NCBI GenBank assembly: GCA_030765045.1
Contig: CM060963.1
Coordinates: 72,999,117-73,063,116 of the forward strand
Length of the DNA stretch: 64,000 nucleotides
Reading direction: 5' to 3'
Source: Tenodera sinensis
Lineage: Eukaryota; Arthropoda; Insecta; Mantodea; Mantidae
The notes under the pieces are model-generated. The model saw nothing but the letters and a program-made list of their open reading frames with translations, did not search any database and was not told where the DNA came from. A program made the position numbers and the translations under genes. Below, one piece after another: positions 48,417 through 61,292 of the stretch. The first letter of the stretch is position 1, and each line of letters starts with the position of its first letter.

Positions 48417-48606
48417 CATGGCTTCTCCATGTCATTAAGACTCTTTGATTTTCAAGAGGTTGCTATGGAGACAGTTTTGAGTTGTTGAAGATTAAGAGAC
48501 AGAAACTAGTATTGTGTGAGAGTTTGGAAAGATTAAGAGACAGAAACGAGTAGTGTGGCTGTACTTGAAGCTTGAGAAAATAAAAAGATTTGGTAAATTT
48601 GTTACA
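48412..48606 (+). repeat. 3' LTR of the collagen-bearing element
   Basis: 195 bp, identical to the 5' LTR except for one extra T in gagttgttg. Its third to fifth bases supply the TGA stop (48414-48416) of the 710-codon frame, an arrangement seen in Ty3-type elements whose last frame runs to the LTR. Confidence 0.95.
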
Positions 48607-48635
48607 ATATAATAAATTTCAGCACATGTCAAAAA

Positions 48636-48842
48636 CCACCTAGGCGGCCCGGGTTCGATCCCAGGGACCCGCATGTGGTATTCGTGGTGGACGAAGCGGC
48701 GTCAGGGCGGGTTTTCTCCGGATGCTCCGGTTTCCCCCGCCATCTCATTCCACCGGTGCTCCATCTTCATTCCATGTATCATCAGTGTCACCGCCTGCGG
48801 TGCCGTAGTAGTAAAAGCGGGCGTTAAACACTACAACAACAA
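48636..48842 (+). mobile_element. SINE-F, 3' part
   Basis: B box gggttcgatccca at about 48651, then gaagcggcgtcagggcggg, gatgctccggtttccccc and the tail acactacaacaacaac. The first half of the tRNA-like head is missing. Shares body words with 34640-34865. Confidence 0.75.
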
Positions 48843-49614
48843 CATGTCAAAAAAAATTATATGTAGAGAATTCCAGAGGGCTGTCCAATGACAGAAAGGC
48901 TAGGGCTCAAGTGAATGGACAGCCCAAGATACATATGCATTACTGTCCAATAAATTCATATTCGTTCAATAAAACAACTAGGCAAGGTAAATTAACTCAT
49001 AAGTTTGAAACTTAAGCGCCTTTTTGGGAATTAAACATAGTTCTGAGCTGAGGGAATGCTAATAATGCTACATCGGTTCCATTCATTACCAGCGTTCCTA
49101 ATGTAGAATCATTTTCCGGTGCTTGTTAAAAGCCTGTATGGCGACAGGCGCGCCGTACATTGTTCACTTGTTTAGATTAATGACACTTGTTGCTACCGTC
49201 TTTGTCTTGCTGAAAACTAAACATAGTGACAAGCTGGAAACTTGCAGTGTCTCGTCAAACAAGAAGCTCTGGAGCAAACTTGATAATTTCCCTATTTTAG
49301 CTTGAATGTTAGATTAGAGACCTAGAAAGGGAGTTAAAATGATGTACCTCAACAAAATTACATCCACAGTTTTAATTAATAGTTTTTGCGAAATTGTCTC
49401 AATATATTTAGGACGCAGGCCTTCTATTGGTTTATAGTTTTATAGTTGTTAAATAAATTATTTATTAATATATGCACGTTCTTACTTAGGTTTATTTGAG
49501 AAATCCGCCCCTAAGCAAGACTTCCTCATTTGGGTGTGATGTGTCATATTTTTCTGCTGTAAATAATTGCTAGTAACAAAGAAAAAAATTAATAAAGTCA
49601 AATTCTCTTACTAT
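48843..49614. other. unassigned sequence
   Basis: Nothing recognisable. Confidence 0.4.
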
Positions 49615-50211
49615 TATGACACGGGGCGCGTCACAAAGCAGAGTACTGTTGGGTCTAAACTCCTTCACAGCACATGCCAGTGGTGCCCGGCGAACAAACA
49701 AAGGTGTCCAAGGTCAGGCTGCCTAGCGCTACTGTTTGTGAGTACTAACAACAATCAGCGGCAGAATCAAAAGAGGTTTTCTCCAGAGCCTTCAAGAAAG
49801 ATCTACTCACATCGCCGGCGTGTGTATAGAAGTTTGCGAAAGGTCCGTGTGACGTCATCTCCGCTATATAAGGAGGAGAGGAAACAACAAGAGAGTTAGC
49901 TACAGTTACATGCATGAGTTGGTCAGTGTGTTAGTGAGTGCGTGAAAGCTGTGCGTGTGTTGTCGCGTCGTAAAGAGTTTTAACGAGCGTTGAAAGATTG
50001 TATCGTCGGAGCTAGTGTATGAGAGACAGAGTGAAGAGAGGCACTGATAGAACTGAATCAAGGGTACGAGAAGTAAGCAGTTGTGAGTTGTGATATCATC
50101 AAAGACTGTAGACTGCTAAGGATGAGAAGAAAATTGTGTATTTGTGCAAAAATTTCGAAGGAAAATAAAGTGAGAAAAGAGTAATTGGACTGATTTTCTC
50201 GTTTTGTCATA
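49615..50211 (+). mobile_element. solo-LTR-like repeat, copy 4
   Basis: Starts TATGAC and ends GTCATA with flanks ctat and ttat (3/4 match). It has tgacgtca (49850-49857) and tatataagg (49865-49873), then a leader beginning agagttagctacag, and aataaa at about 50164. The region after it has no primer-binding site, so it is not the 5' LTR of an element ending at 53.1 kb. Confidence 0.72.
49850..49873 (+). promoter_or_regulatory. CRE plus TATA core promoter in LTR copy 4
   Basis: tgacgtca followed after 7 nt by tatataagg. Identical layout to copy 2. Confidence 0.6.
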
Positions 50212-51735
50212 TTATAAAAGCATGCACAGCTTATGAACCCGCAGCATTAATATTAATTCATGTAGTTATGCGTTTATGTAATAAGCAAAACCGTTTATTT
50301 ACTCACAAGTACATACTTCACATTCATAGTTGTATTTGAAATACAGGGACACCGGACAGTTTTCTAAAGCACAAAAGTAATCGTTGACTTACATAAGAAT
50401 ATAAAAATAAGATATTGAATGTTTAATTCCCTTGCCTTTTAAATTACACTGTAAGCATAAAACATTGTGTTGGATAGTTATACAATTAATGAGGGAAGCT
50501 TTCTATTTTAACACACAGTATTCCTTTGATTCTAGACACTGTTAGAGAGAAATGTTGTAGGCAAGACAGCAAGTGTCGTTATCGCGTTTCTTGGGCTTAT
50601 CACGCTCACAGGTGGACCCTCGTGGCTTTCACATTGGACCGGAAATGGGGCTTAGCTCACGTCCTGAGATCGATATCCAAAGCTTTCCTTAAGTCCAACC
50701 TTCTAGTTTAACAGCCTTTAAACGCCCTACCCTCGGCTTTAACGCTACGAGAAGAGGTAGGTACACATTTCTTGTTCTCTCGGTTCTTTAAATATATGCT
50801 TTAAAATTTCTGCTGCATTGATGTATATGGATTATTGGCAAAAAATAGGAATGCAAAATTGCCCTATGACTATGTAATATCATTTTATGGGGATTTTGCA
50901 GATTATCGTATGGGTTGGCAACCATGTGTACAAACATTAAAATTATCGTATGCCCCCATAATTACCGTACGGGTTGGCAACCATGCCGCGGAAACATGTA
51001 TCTCGGTTGACCAGACCAAGTAATAGACTTTGCCACATACATGATCTTAAATCAAGTACAGGCATTGTGATGTGCCAGATGTAACAGAGCCTGAGTAGCT
51101 TTTTATAGCAAACGGCTTGTAATACACTTAGCGAACTTTATTTTAAGATATGACAGACGTACAAGAAAGAATATATCATCATTAATTTCCTAAACTAATA
51201 TTTTACTTAAACTACTCTTTAATATTTCACATGTTCTAGAAATGAAAAGTGGTTGAGGAGTATTATGCAGAAATCATTATCACAAAGTCATGACGTAGTA
51301 ATAGGGTTACTGTCAGCTCGTTTGGGTGTCATTCCTGAGCTTACGTTTCATTCCCGGTTATAGCGTACGAACTTATTCTCATTAGAAGGTTTACCACGGT
51401 GACCAGGGTGATTAGGATTGAACGCTTTAAGTTAAAGCTTCCCCTGGCACATGATCCCCATATCCGTTATCTCACTGGGTTCACTGGGCTGACACAGATG
51501 TGTGCTTTAAGCCTGCCCCCAAGGTTCGCTCCAGTTTCGCCAGGGCACAACACTAGCAGCTCATCAAAACCAGAGCTAACGTTGTATAAAACTTATGTAC
51601 AGAAAAAAAGTTTATATATAAATTATTGAAAATATAAAAAGGTAATATGCTTTTTCTCGTTGTATTGAGTATTTATTTTGTGAAACATTCCACAAGAATT
51701 CCGGCTTTGTAGCTCCAGAAGTTGCTGCTTAAAAT

Positions 51736-51738
<3 letters not shown>
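50212..51738. other. unassigned sequence
   Basis: A short imperfect repeat, cgtatgggttggcaaccatg at about 50908 and cgtacgggttggcaaccatg at about 50966, is the only structure noted. Confidence 0.45.

Positions 51739-51802
<64 letters not shown>
51739..51802. repeat. (CA)n microsatellite
   Basis: About 32 CA units. Confidence 0.97.
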
Positions 51803-51805
<3 letters not shown>

Positions 51806-51924
51806 GACCGAAATATTCACCTTTTCCTTAAACATTATTTTTGACTTAAAGACTTCCTTTCTGGGCAAGTCGTGTAAGTGATTTTTTTTATCCATTTAAC
51901 ATTCATACGGCACCACAGGTGATT

Positions 51925-52170
51925 CGCCCACCTCTGTAGTGTGGTGGTAGTGTGTCTACCTCACGTCCAAGAGGTCGCGAGTTCGAATCTCGCATAGGGC
52001 GAGTTGTCCAGATAAGGTTTTTTTCGAGATTTTCCCTTATGCTGAGAAGACGAATGTCGGGTAACTAGCTTTAGCTCTATGAATCTCAGGTTCATTTCAG
52101 CATCATTTCACCCATTCATGCATTCATTCACCGTCCGATATGACACTACGATGGTTTTTTGAAAAAAATA
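51925..52170 (+). mobile_element. tRNA-derived SINE-D
   Basis: tRNA-like head with A-box-like tgtagtgtggtggtagtgtg and B box gagttcgaatctc (about 51979-51991), a body with tcgagattttcccttatgc, and an A-rich end gaaaaaaataacaacag. Length is about 245 bp. No duplication was found, so the borders are approximate. Confidence 0.75.
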
Positions 52171-52239
52171 ACAACAGCTTAGATGTTGACTCTGGTGATA
52201 TATGAAATGAAATTGGGAAAGGAAGTCGAGAAGAAAATG

Positions 52240-52385
52240 TTTCAAGTCAAAGTTTATTCCACCATCCTGGGATTGGCCAGTTATGACTGAGTAAAATTGG
52301 AAGTTATTGTGGGATTTGAGCCGCGGACCTCCTGTTCACAGGTCATTGCTTTGACGAACTCGACTTACTTGTGTCGGTCCTCTGC
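52240..52385 (-). mobile_element. weak tRNA-like SINE remnant
   Basis: gggatttgagccgcggacct looks like a complementary B box and the start of a SINE-C/A type head. The rest is too diverged to place. Confidence 0.35.
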
Positions 52386-53057
52386 TTTAAATGAGACAAC
52401 AAACACACGGGTTTCACAATTTAGGACGAAAAAGATAACAAGTTAGTCCGCAAACTATAGCATCTAAAAATCCTATTTTACAACAGAAGATATTGTTAGG
52501 CATTCAGTTTGAGAACTAAGTATAGCCTTTCAAATCCAACCAAGTCCAATGTTTAGTTTCAACCAAAAATTCGCAGATTCATAGCGATTATGCAGATGTA
52601 ACTAAAAGGTACTAAATGTGTCATAAAGTATGAGATTTATTTCAAAATTTCCCGTGGGGTTTTCCATATTAACAACAACCGATATACGCTTAACGACCCT
52701 ATAGGATGTGATCGATTCTCTTATTTTAAACTGAAATCGATATTTTTATTAATTGAAGGACAGCCTGGAAAAGCTTTTTAAAAATGCAGGACTTTCAACA
52801 CTTATATAAAAAGTGTAAATATCTTTATCGCAAATATATACCTAAGTGTTGCCACATATTCACTTTCAAATAAACTCAGACCTTCATGAGATCAACTCAG
52901 AATGACAAACCCCACATTTCTTAAAAGGTAATTAAGAACATGTAAATAAAATGGAGGCTCCCTTTTAACATGATAGGAGGCGATGCAAAATTCCAGGTAT
53001 TAATATTTATGTCAGCTTGCTAACTTGCGAGTAAATCAGGTTCATTCTTTAAATTAT

Positions 53058-53621
53058 TGTGACGGCGATATTCCTTAAAGAGACGCTCAAGGTCAAGCTA
53101 TCTCACACCACTGCTTATAAATACGTGGCCCGACGAATTGCGCGATCAGAAGAAAAAGTTTCCAGATTATTCAAGATACTTTCGACTGATGGCTTATTTA
53201 CTATATGTTCGAGGAAAGATCGATTTCGCGAAAAATCGATGCTATGTCATTCTCAACTACATAACTGCGTGTGTACAGTCAGTGCTGAGAGAGTTTGAGG
53301 ATCGTCAGAGACAGTTGTAGACATTAATCGTCACGTCGGAGTTGTTTGTTGTGGGAAGTAGTTTTTAGTAGCATCATCGGAAAGAGTTTTTGAGACAGAA
53401 AGGGTCGATCTAAAATATAGCGAAGTACGTGTCAAGGCTACGAGAGGGCAGAACAGCTCTGAGTTCCAAGGTCACGACGGATTGTAGATTGTGTTAACGA
53501 TAAAACAGAGGACTGTGATCAGTTTTAGAAGGGAAATAAAGTGGCAGAACTGAAAATACCACTTTTCATGCTGGAGTTAATAGTGGAATTTGTTAGATTG
53601 TCATTTGTCTATTATACTCAT
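53058..53621 (+). mobile_element. solo-LTR-like repeat, copy 5
   Basis: Starts TGTGACGGCG and ends GTCTA, with ttat on both sides (53054-53057, 53622-53625). It shares cactgcttataaatac with copy 1, the leader agagtttgagga, a gggaaataaagtggcag poly(A)-signal region, and gattgtcatttgtc at the end. The TATA position is decayed to tacataac. One end has lost the CA, so this is an older copy. Confidence 0.72.
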
Positions 53622-55229
53622 ATAGTGTGAGGATTTTAACTAACCTACATATTGCATCTTATTGAATATAATTCTTCTTCCTCTTAATGTTCCTTGTAAG
53701 TATTAGGCCATAAGATTGTTACGTCCTCACATTTGAATTTTCAGTCTAGCGTTTCTATGGACGAGCTGAAGATCTCTTTCCATTTGGACGACAGTGAAGC
53801 ATGACTTCTGAGATTTTATTTCTATGCACGCGATGTAGATGATTTAACCAGTTCTTTTGATAATTCATTATGTATTTAATTACAGTCTATATTTGTAATT
53901 CTTCTAGTACATTTTCATTGTTTTATGATCCCATGGTATATATCTTGCTGTATACGTCATGAATCTCATTTCATTAGCCGTTATCCTGCTTTCATCTTTC
54001 TCTGTGCCCATGCTGCGCTTCCATAACGAAGTAAATGTAATCTTCTAGATAAACTGGAAACAATAATGTATAAATGGGTCATTTAGCTTAGCAAATCAAT
54101 AAAGTTTGCCGTGTAGGAAAAGCCACAGTGGCATTGCAGTGGCTAATTACTGCCCTCGTGCGTGTGCCACTTGTGTTGGGAGCAAACAGTGCCAGTTAAA
54201 CCTGTCTCCTTGACGGGCTGAGATTGCTGGCGGTTAGTGCCCTCCACATCTCTAGAGCAGCTCATTTCTCACACTGAAGGTAGGGTGGAGGGTATCTCAA
54301 CTTATGTAGGTACCAGGCAAGATGGAAAAATATCCCGTCCTCTGTGTTCAAGCGAGAAGCCGCTTCTCCTTGCAGGGAAGATTGCCCCAGAGCCCCACAC
54401 TTCAGCCTTTCAACCTTTTCTTGAAAAACTTGTCAACGAATTAAAATAAAAACACTCCTGAATATCAACAGCAATATCAGCATTAAGATACAAGTTCGAT
54501 ATTATTATGAAAACTTGCTTTAATACGCGTATTAATAAGTTTTCTAATGGACAAATTCTGTTATTGTCACCAGTACAGGAGACATTCTTTTTGTTAATAA
54601 AACTTCATATAGTGAACATACAAGTAAACGTTAAGACGATATTTTCAAATAAAGTTTTATTTCACATATGTTGAGCCATTTCACTCGTATTTTGCAATAT
54701 TCACACACGAAGTAGTTTATATTGTCACTATCAGCAAATGAAGATAAGCCCAACCTCTACAGTGCAACATTGTACCCAGTTTTTCTCACTGCACTAGTAT
54801 TTTTAAACTTTTGAGATCCTGAAAACAAATGACAGGCTTATTATTAGGATTTTTAGGTCCTAAAAATTAAATTTTATGTCCCTATATTAGGCACATCTTG
54901 TTTAGGCTCTACAGGTTGTAAAACAGGCTCTAAAACTACTTTGAAAGCCATTGTCAAAGCAATTCAAACATTTTATTAATAGCTTGCTAAAATTATACGA
55001 GTCATACATTGCATGCATGCAAAAGCAACAAAATTAAGCCAAGATTTCGTATGTTTGATTTTGTATTAAATATCACTGTTTTAAACATTTAAAACATCTA
55101 TTAGGTCGCACTTATGGAGCCAGGAAGCATCTAGCCATGGCAGTTGGACACAGATTTATTTATTAAATTCAACATTTCTATGAATTTGAATGAAAATTAA
55201 TGTTACTCGTGTTCCACCTAATTCAACAA
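53622..55229. other. unassigned sequence
   Basis: A GC-richer patch at 54120-54430 has a 70-codon frame without a recognisable domain. The sequence at 53640-54040 is vaguely reminiscent of insect LINE 3' ends on the minus strand, but I cannot support a call. Confidence 0.35.
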
Positions 55230-55409
<180 letters not shown>

Positions 55410-55575
55410 TTTATTATATATTAATATTAATAATAATGATAATATTAATATTAATATTAATAATAATATTAATAATAATGATGATAATAATAATGATAAT
55501 AATAATGATAATAATGATAATGATAATAATGATAATGATAATAATAACAATAATAAAAACAACAACAACAACAAC

Positions 55576-55859
<284 letters not shown>

Positions 55860-55872
55860 GTACATAAATACC

Positions 55873-55925
55873 TAACTCGAATTCGGAGGTCCCGGGTTCA
55901 AATCCCGTGAGCCCACCAATCTGCT
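55873..55925 (+). mobile_element. tRNA 3'-half-like fragment
   Basis: ggaggtcccgggttcaaatc followed by ccgtgagcccacc resembles the T-arm and acceptor part of a tRNA or SINE head, followed by a T run. There is no A box, so it is not a tRNA gene. Confidence 0.45.
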
Positions 55926-56094
55926 GTTTTTTTTTTTTCGTAGTTTCCCTCAGTCATCAAGATAAATACGTATTGAATATTTAATACCACGACCCAAAGT
56001 TCCATGAAGGAAAAATAGATTGTAATAGTGAATGCTGTACCATCTATCCACAGGTAAAGAGCAAAGAAGAAGGGAAAAAAAAAAAAAAAAAAAC

Positions 56095-56310
56095 AAAACC
56101 AAACAACATATTTAAAACTACTTTTAAATGCTTCACTTACCAACTTTACGAAAGGAGGTGATGAAACTGTCGTTTTTCACACATTTTTGGCACCTGTTTA
56201 GGAAACTATCCATCTCAAAGTGAACTATCTGCAGTTCACGTTGAGAAATGCTGAAAATTTTCTGGCGGGTATTTTGTTTCAATTCTTCCAGGAGCTGTGT
56301 GTTTGTCTTG
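56095..56310 (-). mobile_element. mariner-like terminal fragment, inverted partner
   Basis: The complement matches 56945-57120: agcatttctcaacgtgaact, ggatagtttc, and actttataaag/acttttaaa words. It is truncated on the left at an A run (56074-56092). Confidence 0.7.
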
Positions 56311-56396
56311 TATGCTTAATGGAGCGCTGAGAAACCTTTCTCAGCTAATGCCGCAATTTTTCCACCATGAAGGGACACTTCATAAACAATTACTAA

Positions 56397-56625
56397 GTTT
56401 CCATGTCGAATTCAAGCCGATTTGAGTTCTTTTTCCGGATTAAATACCGCATGGAAAAACGGATTCAAGCAAAACTCAACCGCTGGATTCAATCCGCTTA
56501 TTTAGTTGCATCGGATCGAAATCTCGTTCTATAAATGTTGTTCGATCTCATTTACAGATTGAATTCAGTATGGGAAACATGGGAATGGACTCAAATTGAA
56601 CTCAGTTCTGCATGAAAATGTAATA
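56397..56625. mobile_element. possible MITE nested in the mariner pair
   Basis: The left end tttccatgtcgaattcaag...tttgagttc is an imperfect inverted match to the right end ...gactcaaattgaactcagttctgcatgaaaa. Repeated gaattcaa/ggattcaa words lie inside. Borders and duplication are unresolved. Confidence 0.35.
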
Positions 56626-56744
56626 ACTATTAAGTTCCGAGTTACACGGCCAATTTTATTTCGAATCAGCAGTTGATGCCCGCACATTCATTAATACCAT
56701 TTTGCCCCCTTTTTTGGAGAACTGACACACAAGGAGCATAATTT

Positions 56745-57220
56745 TACCTTTTTTTCAACAAGGCTCTGCAACAGCTCATACAGCAATCTTTCGAGAGAAC
56801 ATTTGAAAGTATTTCAGGACAGAATTGTTAGTAGAGATTTGTGACCTCCTTGGTCCCCGACCTAACCCCCTGCAATTTCTATCTCTGAGGCAATTCAAGA
56901 CATCAAGTGTACAAGACAAAACCACACACCCTAGAAGAAGTCAAATAAAATATCTGCCAGGAAATTGCCAGCATTTCTCAACGTGAACTATGGCGAGTGA
57001 TGGATAGTTTGTTAAAGAGGTGCAAAAATGTATGGCCAACGACGGTGGCCAGTTTCAGCATCTCCTTTCATAAAGTTGATAAGTAAAGCCTTTAAAAGTA
57101 GTTTTAAAATGTTGTATGGTTTCATTCACGCCTTTCTGTGATAGCAGACGGCAAACGCGCCGACGATTCGGACAGGCAAAACACTGCGCAGCCCAATCGG
57201 AGCTGTTTTGCTCTCTCGTT
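56745..57220 (+). pseudogene. mariner-like transposase 3' end and terminal repeat
   Basis: TTTCAACAAGG...ACAGCTCATACAGC encodes FQQGSATAHTA, equivalent to the second catalytic block of DDE/D transposases with the Asp missing. It is followed by residues resembling VFQDRI and NLK with stops between, then the shared end agcatttctcaacgtgaact. The terminal repeat reaches ttttgctctctcg next to TA at 57220-57221. Same family as 36560-37092. Non-functional. Confidence 0.75.
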
Positions 57221-57221
57221 A

Positions 57222-58739
57222 GAGAAAGAGAAAGAGAGACATAAACCCGAAGAATGTAAGATTTGTAACATGTTATTAAAAGGGCTCTGGTCACATTTGA
57301 TTCAGGGTGATAGGAAAAGACGTCAGAGAATGCATAAGAAGTGTTGAGAACATCATGGTTCCGGATTAAAAAATCTTCTTTCCACGTATTTGTAAAATAC
57401 CAGTAAACTCACAATAGAACACAAATTCTCCTTGTATAGAAAAACAACTTCCAGGTTTTAGATTTTGAGGTCTGCAGCGCGTTCAAATACATTGTTAAAC
57501 CATAAACAACAATCAACACCTTTTTCCTCCACAAACGTCAGTTACGACTTCTGCTAGGAGAAAGAAAGATAGAAGGGAAGAAAACTAGCAGGTACATTTG
57601 GTGCAGTACCAATAAGAAACCCAAACTGATTAACATCCAGATGCCATTTCATCCAAGTATAGTCTGCAATGCATTTTGTGAAAATCGATTATGGTTCTAT
57701 CAACTAATGGACTACTGTCACTACAAGAAAATGTCTGTGTGTCTACCGTTATTATTGAACGGTATATTATGAGCTAATTTTCTTGCATTACCTTGTAAAA
57801 CCACTGGGGTCAAAGTATGTTCTTTATACAGCCCTAATATTAAAACGGCTTATAATAACGGCATAAATCTTGCGAAATTACCCTATTGCTGACACCAATT
57901 CCTGAAAATAAATGACCAATTACCATAGCAACAAGACAGCAATGTTGTCATTACGGCCAGAACATAGTTTTCTCCAATGTGCCTGTAACAAAGCCGGAAG
58001 TCGTCACTCTCGCAAGCGCAGTAACATTCAAAACAGGAACCACCTCATTAGTCAAACTAACGTATTTTTCGTTTCTTTAACCACAAAACTTTTCATACTC
58101 TTTTTCGTAATCATCTTTTGATTTTTCAAGAATTAATAAACTGTCAGCACTCTTGGTTCCTTTCAAAATGTCAAGCGATATACAATCCACGTTTTCAATA
58201 GTTTTAATCATTATCTTCTATTTTCCTCTAAAAGTGCTGACACAAATGAATATCTGCTCAACAACCATATTACCTCATACACCAGTGATCTCTGACACAT
58301 AATTTTTCATCTAGAAATACATCGATTATTTTTAGAATCTTAATGCTAGAATTGCATAAATCGTTAACACGTGTATAATCTTTTCTTTGTGACACTCGTA
58401 AAAATTAGCATATTAGCTTTCGCTCACGCACTAAGTATATACTCGTAACACAGTCATATTACACACTAATTACTTAAATAACTATTCTTAGATTTTTATT
58501 TAGAAGAATACACAAATTGGTTTGTTATTATTGCAATAAGTATTTGGTTGACAAAACAAAGAACAATTATTAAGAGAGTAAAATAGTTAAATAAATTAGT
58601 GATTTATATTAAGGGATATCCCAGCAAGTGCGTTTAAAGCATTGTTCCTTTTATAACTATTTCATGGTCATTAATATAATGGTCTGATATAATGGTTATT
58701 TATGCAAGTGGTTTCTCTTCATGATTATGGAAACAGTAA
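57222..58739. other. unassigned sequence
   Basis: Nothing recognisable. Confidence 0.4.
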
Positions 58740-59335
58740 AAGTTTGCCACAAGAACGGCAGGAGATGAAATTTCGATATCGAATTTTTGGATATACATAA
58801 TTCAGTATCTTGTTTACTTATTAGTATAGTACCGAGCGGGATGGCTCAGGCGGTAACGTCTGTGGCCCGCATTTGGGAGGTCGCAGGTTCGATCCCCGTA
58901 GCCGCGCACTCTGATATGGTTTCCCCATGTCACTTAATCGAATACTGAGGTGCATTATTTCATACCATGGTTTCCCTTCATTCCATTTCCTTATCATCTT
59001 TCAGGTGGTGCAAGTTCCGGGTATGTAGTGTGGGCAGTGTCGGGCAGATGGCGTGGATGATTGCGCATGGTAACTGCTGTTCTCCGTGCTGGGTGGCGTC
59101 TGGTAGCCTTGCGCCGGGATGAAGATATCTCAGCACTGGTTAGGGACCTCCACGCGTCTGTGGTGGGTCTGTCTAGCTGCGGGTCTGCTAGAACCCCTTC
59201 GGTTCCCTCATTCATCCCTGCCTCCTGGGGGGGTTGTAGCCACAATAGGCCTGTGTAGGTCGCAGTGAGCGAGGTGTGCCCCTCTGTACCTGTACCCTTT
59301 ACCCTTTTATTAGTATAATGGTAGAGAAAACAAAA
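58740..59335 (+). mobile_element. HINE-like 3' end split by SINE-E
   Basis: gatatcgaatttttggatat, then tcttgtttacttattagtat before the SINE, and taatggtagagaaaacaaaa after it. The two parts rejoin into the family's terminal hairpin. Confidence 0.65.
58829..59306 (+). mobile_element. tRNA-derived SINE-E, full length
   Basis: 11-bp duplication ttattagtata at 58818-58828 and 59307-59317. The tRNA-like head has A box gggatggctcaggcggtaac and B box caggttcgatccc. A long body of about 400 bp has GC-rich segments and an end reading gtgcccctctgtacctgtac. An 83-codon minus frame and a 65-codon plus frame inside it are not genes. Confidence 0.88.
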
Positions 59336-60476
59336 ATATTGCAGTGTTGGTGTAACACTTTCAAAAACCTGACTTGCTTCTATGAAGAACGCGACACTTA
59401 GTTCGCTTTTGCTTTAAACTAGAGTCTTGATTAAGAACGAAAGTTAAAACTGTCTCAAAGCAATCAAAATTCAGTTCTGATATTATATTAGGATTCTGCA
59501 CAAGGCTACAAAGCCACTAAAACTCCAACTACAGAGATATTTAACAAGGGCGGAAAGTTGGCGCCGCATGCATAATTCCCTGTTCCTCGCAAAGCATTTC
59601 TTGCTAAGAGAAATGTCAGTAAGTCGACACATCAAAGAGACAACGTTCTTCCCTCGGTTTAACCGCTCGAAATCATCCAAGAGCAGATTCGTTTGTAGTG
59701 AGCATATGAGCTTTTTTGGCCTGCTGCTGCTGCTCTCAGAATCAAATTTAGTCTCCTGATGTCATCCGTGGAGTTTAAAACCTTTGCGCTGCAGCAGCAT
59801 CAGGAAAAGGCTAACTCTGAAACTTGATATATCCCATTCAATTTCTCTACGTACATGTCGAACGAAAAAGTTGAAGCGGGAAATTTTGTTTCCTGTACGA
59901 GTAATAAAAGTACACCGCAGAACTGCGGCTAGCAGCGAAGGAGAAACTTTTCCTTCACATTGTTATCGCCTCAAAGCTGGACGACTGTGGTTTCAAACTT
60001 AGAACACTTTAACAGGCGGTTTAGATTTTTCATGATGTGATTCCGCTTCTGCGTAAGGCACAAACTCTGATTTAAAGTGAAAGATACATCAGACAGACAT
60101 AATTTTTCTTGAAGATAAGTTTCCAACAAAAATATCTAGATGGATTTTAATAAAATTTAGCTTCTGTGGTTTACATAGCGAGGATTTTAAGTTTTTTGCT
60201 AAATATATTTTGATTGCTGTAACCTAAAAGTTTTAAAGAATGCCCTAAAAAGATTGGGATCTAAAGCTGTGGTCTATGAGTTTATTATCTACTATACTAA
60301 TCAGTAATGCTTTAGTTGTTATTTACTAGGTAGCTAAGACTATACTTTATATTCCAACAAAACACAACATACGCTATCAAAACATAAAATACAGGTTTAA
60401 CGAAACATAAAATGCACTTTAATGATAATAATCTATAATTATATATTTTATTTTCCTTGATAATAATAGATATACT
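59336..60476. other. unassigned sequence
   Basis: Nothing recognisable. Opposed short frames at 59483-59759 overlap. Confidence 0.4.
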
Positions 60477-60486
60477 TTAAAACCAA

Positions 60487-60780
<294 letters not shown>

Positions 60781-60786
60781 AACCAA

Positions 60787-61283
60787 AACTTTCTCTAACT
60801 GATAGTTATTGTAAGGTTTGCTGGCACATTTTCTCTATTATAGAAGTATAGTTTCCTATAACTTTGCCTGTAATTGAACTTTCTCGCTCATTAGATCAGC
60901 AATTTTCTCCTTAACTTCTACACTTTCTTTCGTGTGTCCTTCTGCAACATTACTCGATTTCTACACTTTGCTACACAAATAAACCTTTCTTGACTTTTCT
61001 GCAAGTGTATTAATAGTTGCATCTTTGACTGGTTTTAAAATTGCTCCCGACGAACCGTGAATATCACCCTTTCCACACATTTTTACTTTAAATTCACGTA
61101 AGAAACTGTCACTAAAAATTGCATAATATAACGTTTGTTAATGTATAGTATCTTTTTTCCCCAAAGCCCACATTATACACTTTCTTTAAACACATGGTTT
61201 CCGCAATAAATTTAATTAAATTATACTAAATATACAACATATACTAAAATACTAACTTGAGCCTCTTGTTACTAAACCTCTAG
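60787..61283. other. unassigned sequence
   Basis: Nothing recognisable. Confidence 0.4.
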
Positions 61284-61292
61284 CTTTGTAAC

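Larger units (their letters stand above)
46009..48606 (+). mobile_element. non-autonomous LTR retrotransposon carrying a collagen segment
   Basis: Two LTRs (46009-46202, 48412-48606) differ by one inserted T. Both begin TGTGACATGG and end TTTGTTACA. atat precedes the left LTR (46005-46008) and follows the right one (48607-48610). A primer-binding site, a single 710-codon frame and a purine tract lie in the canonical order. No reverse transcriptase, RNase H or integrase is present, so mobility would need enzymes in trans. The short terminal frame segment and the PBS suggest a Ty3/gypsy parent. The near-identity of the LTRs makes this the youngest insertion in the window. Confidence 0.93.

Noticed and set aside
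46009..48606. native host collagen gene
   Set aside because: There are no introns, signal peptide or propeptides, and it is enclosed in LTRs with a target duplication and a PBS.
49615..53621. complete LTR retrotransposon between two plus-strand LTR copies
   Set aside because: There is no primer-binding site after 50211, no polyprotein between them, and each copy has its own flanking tetranucleotides.
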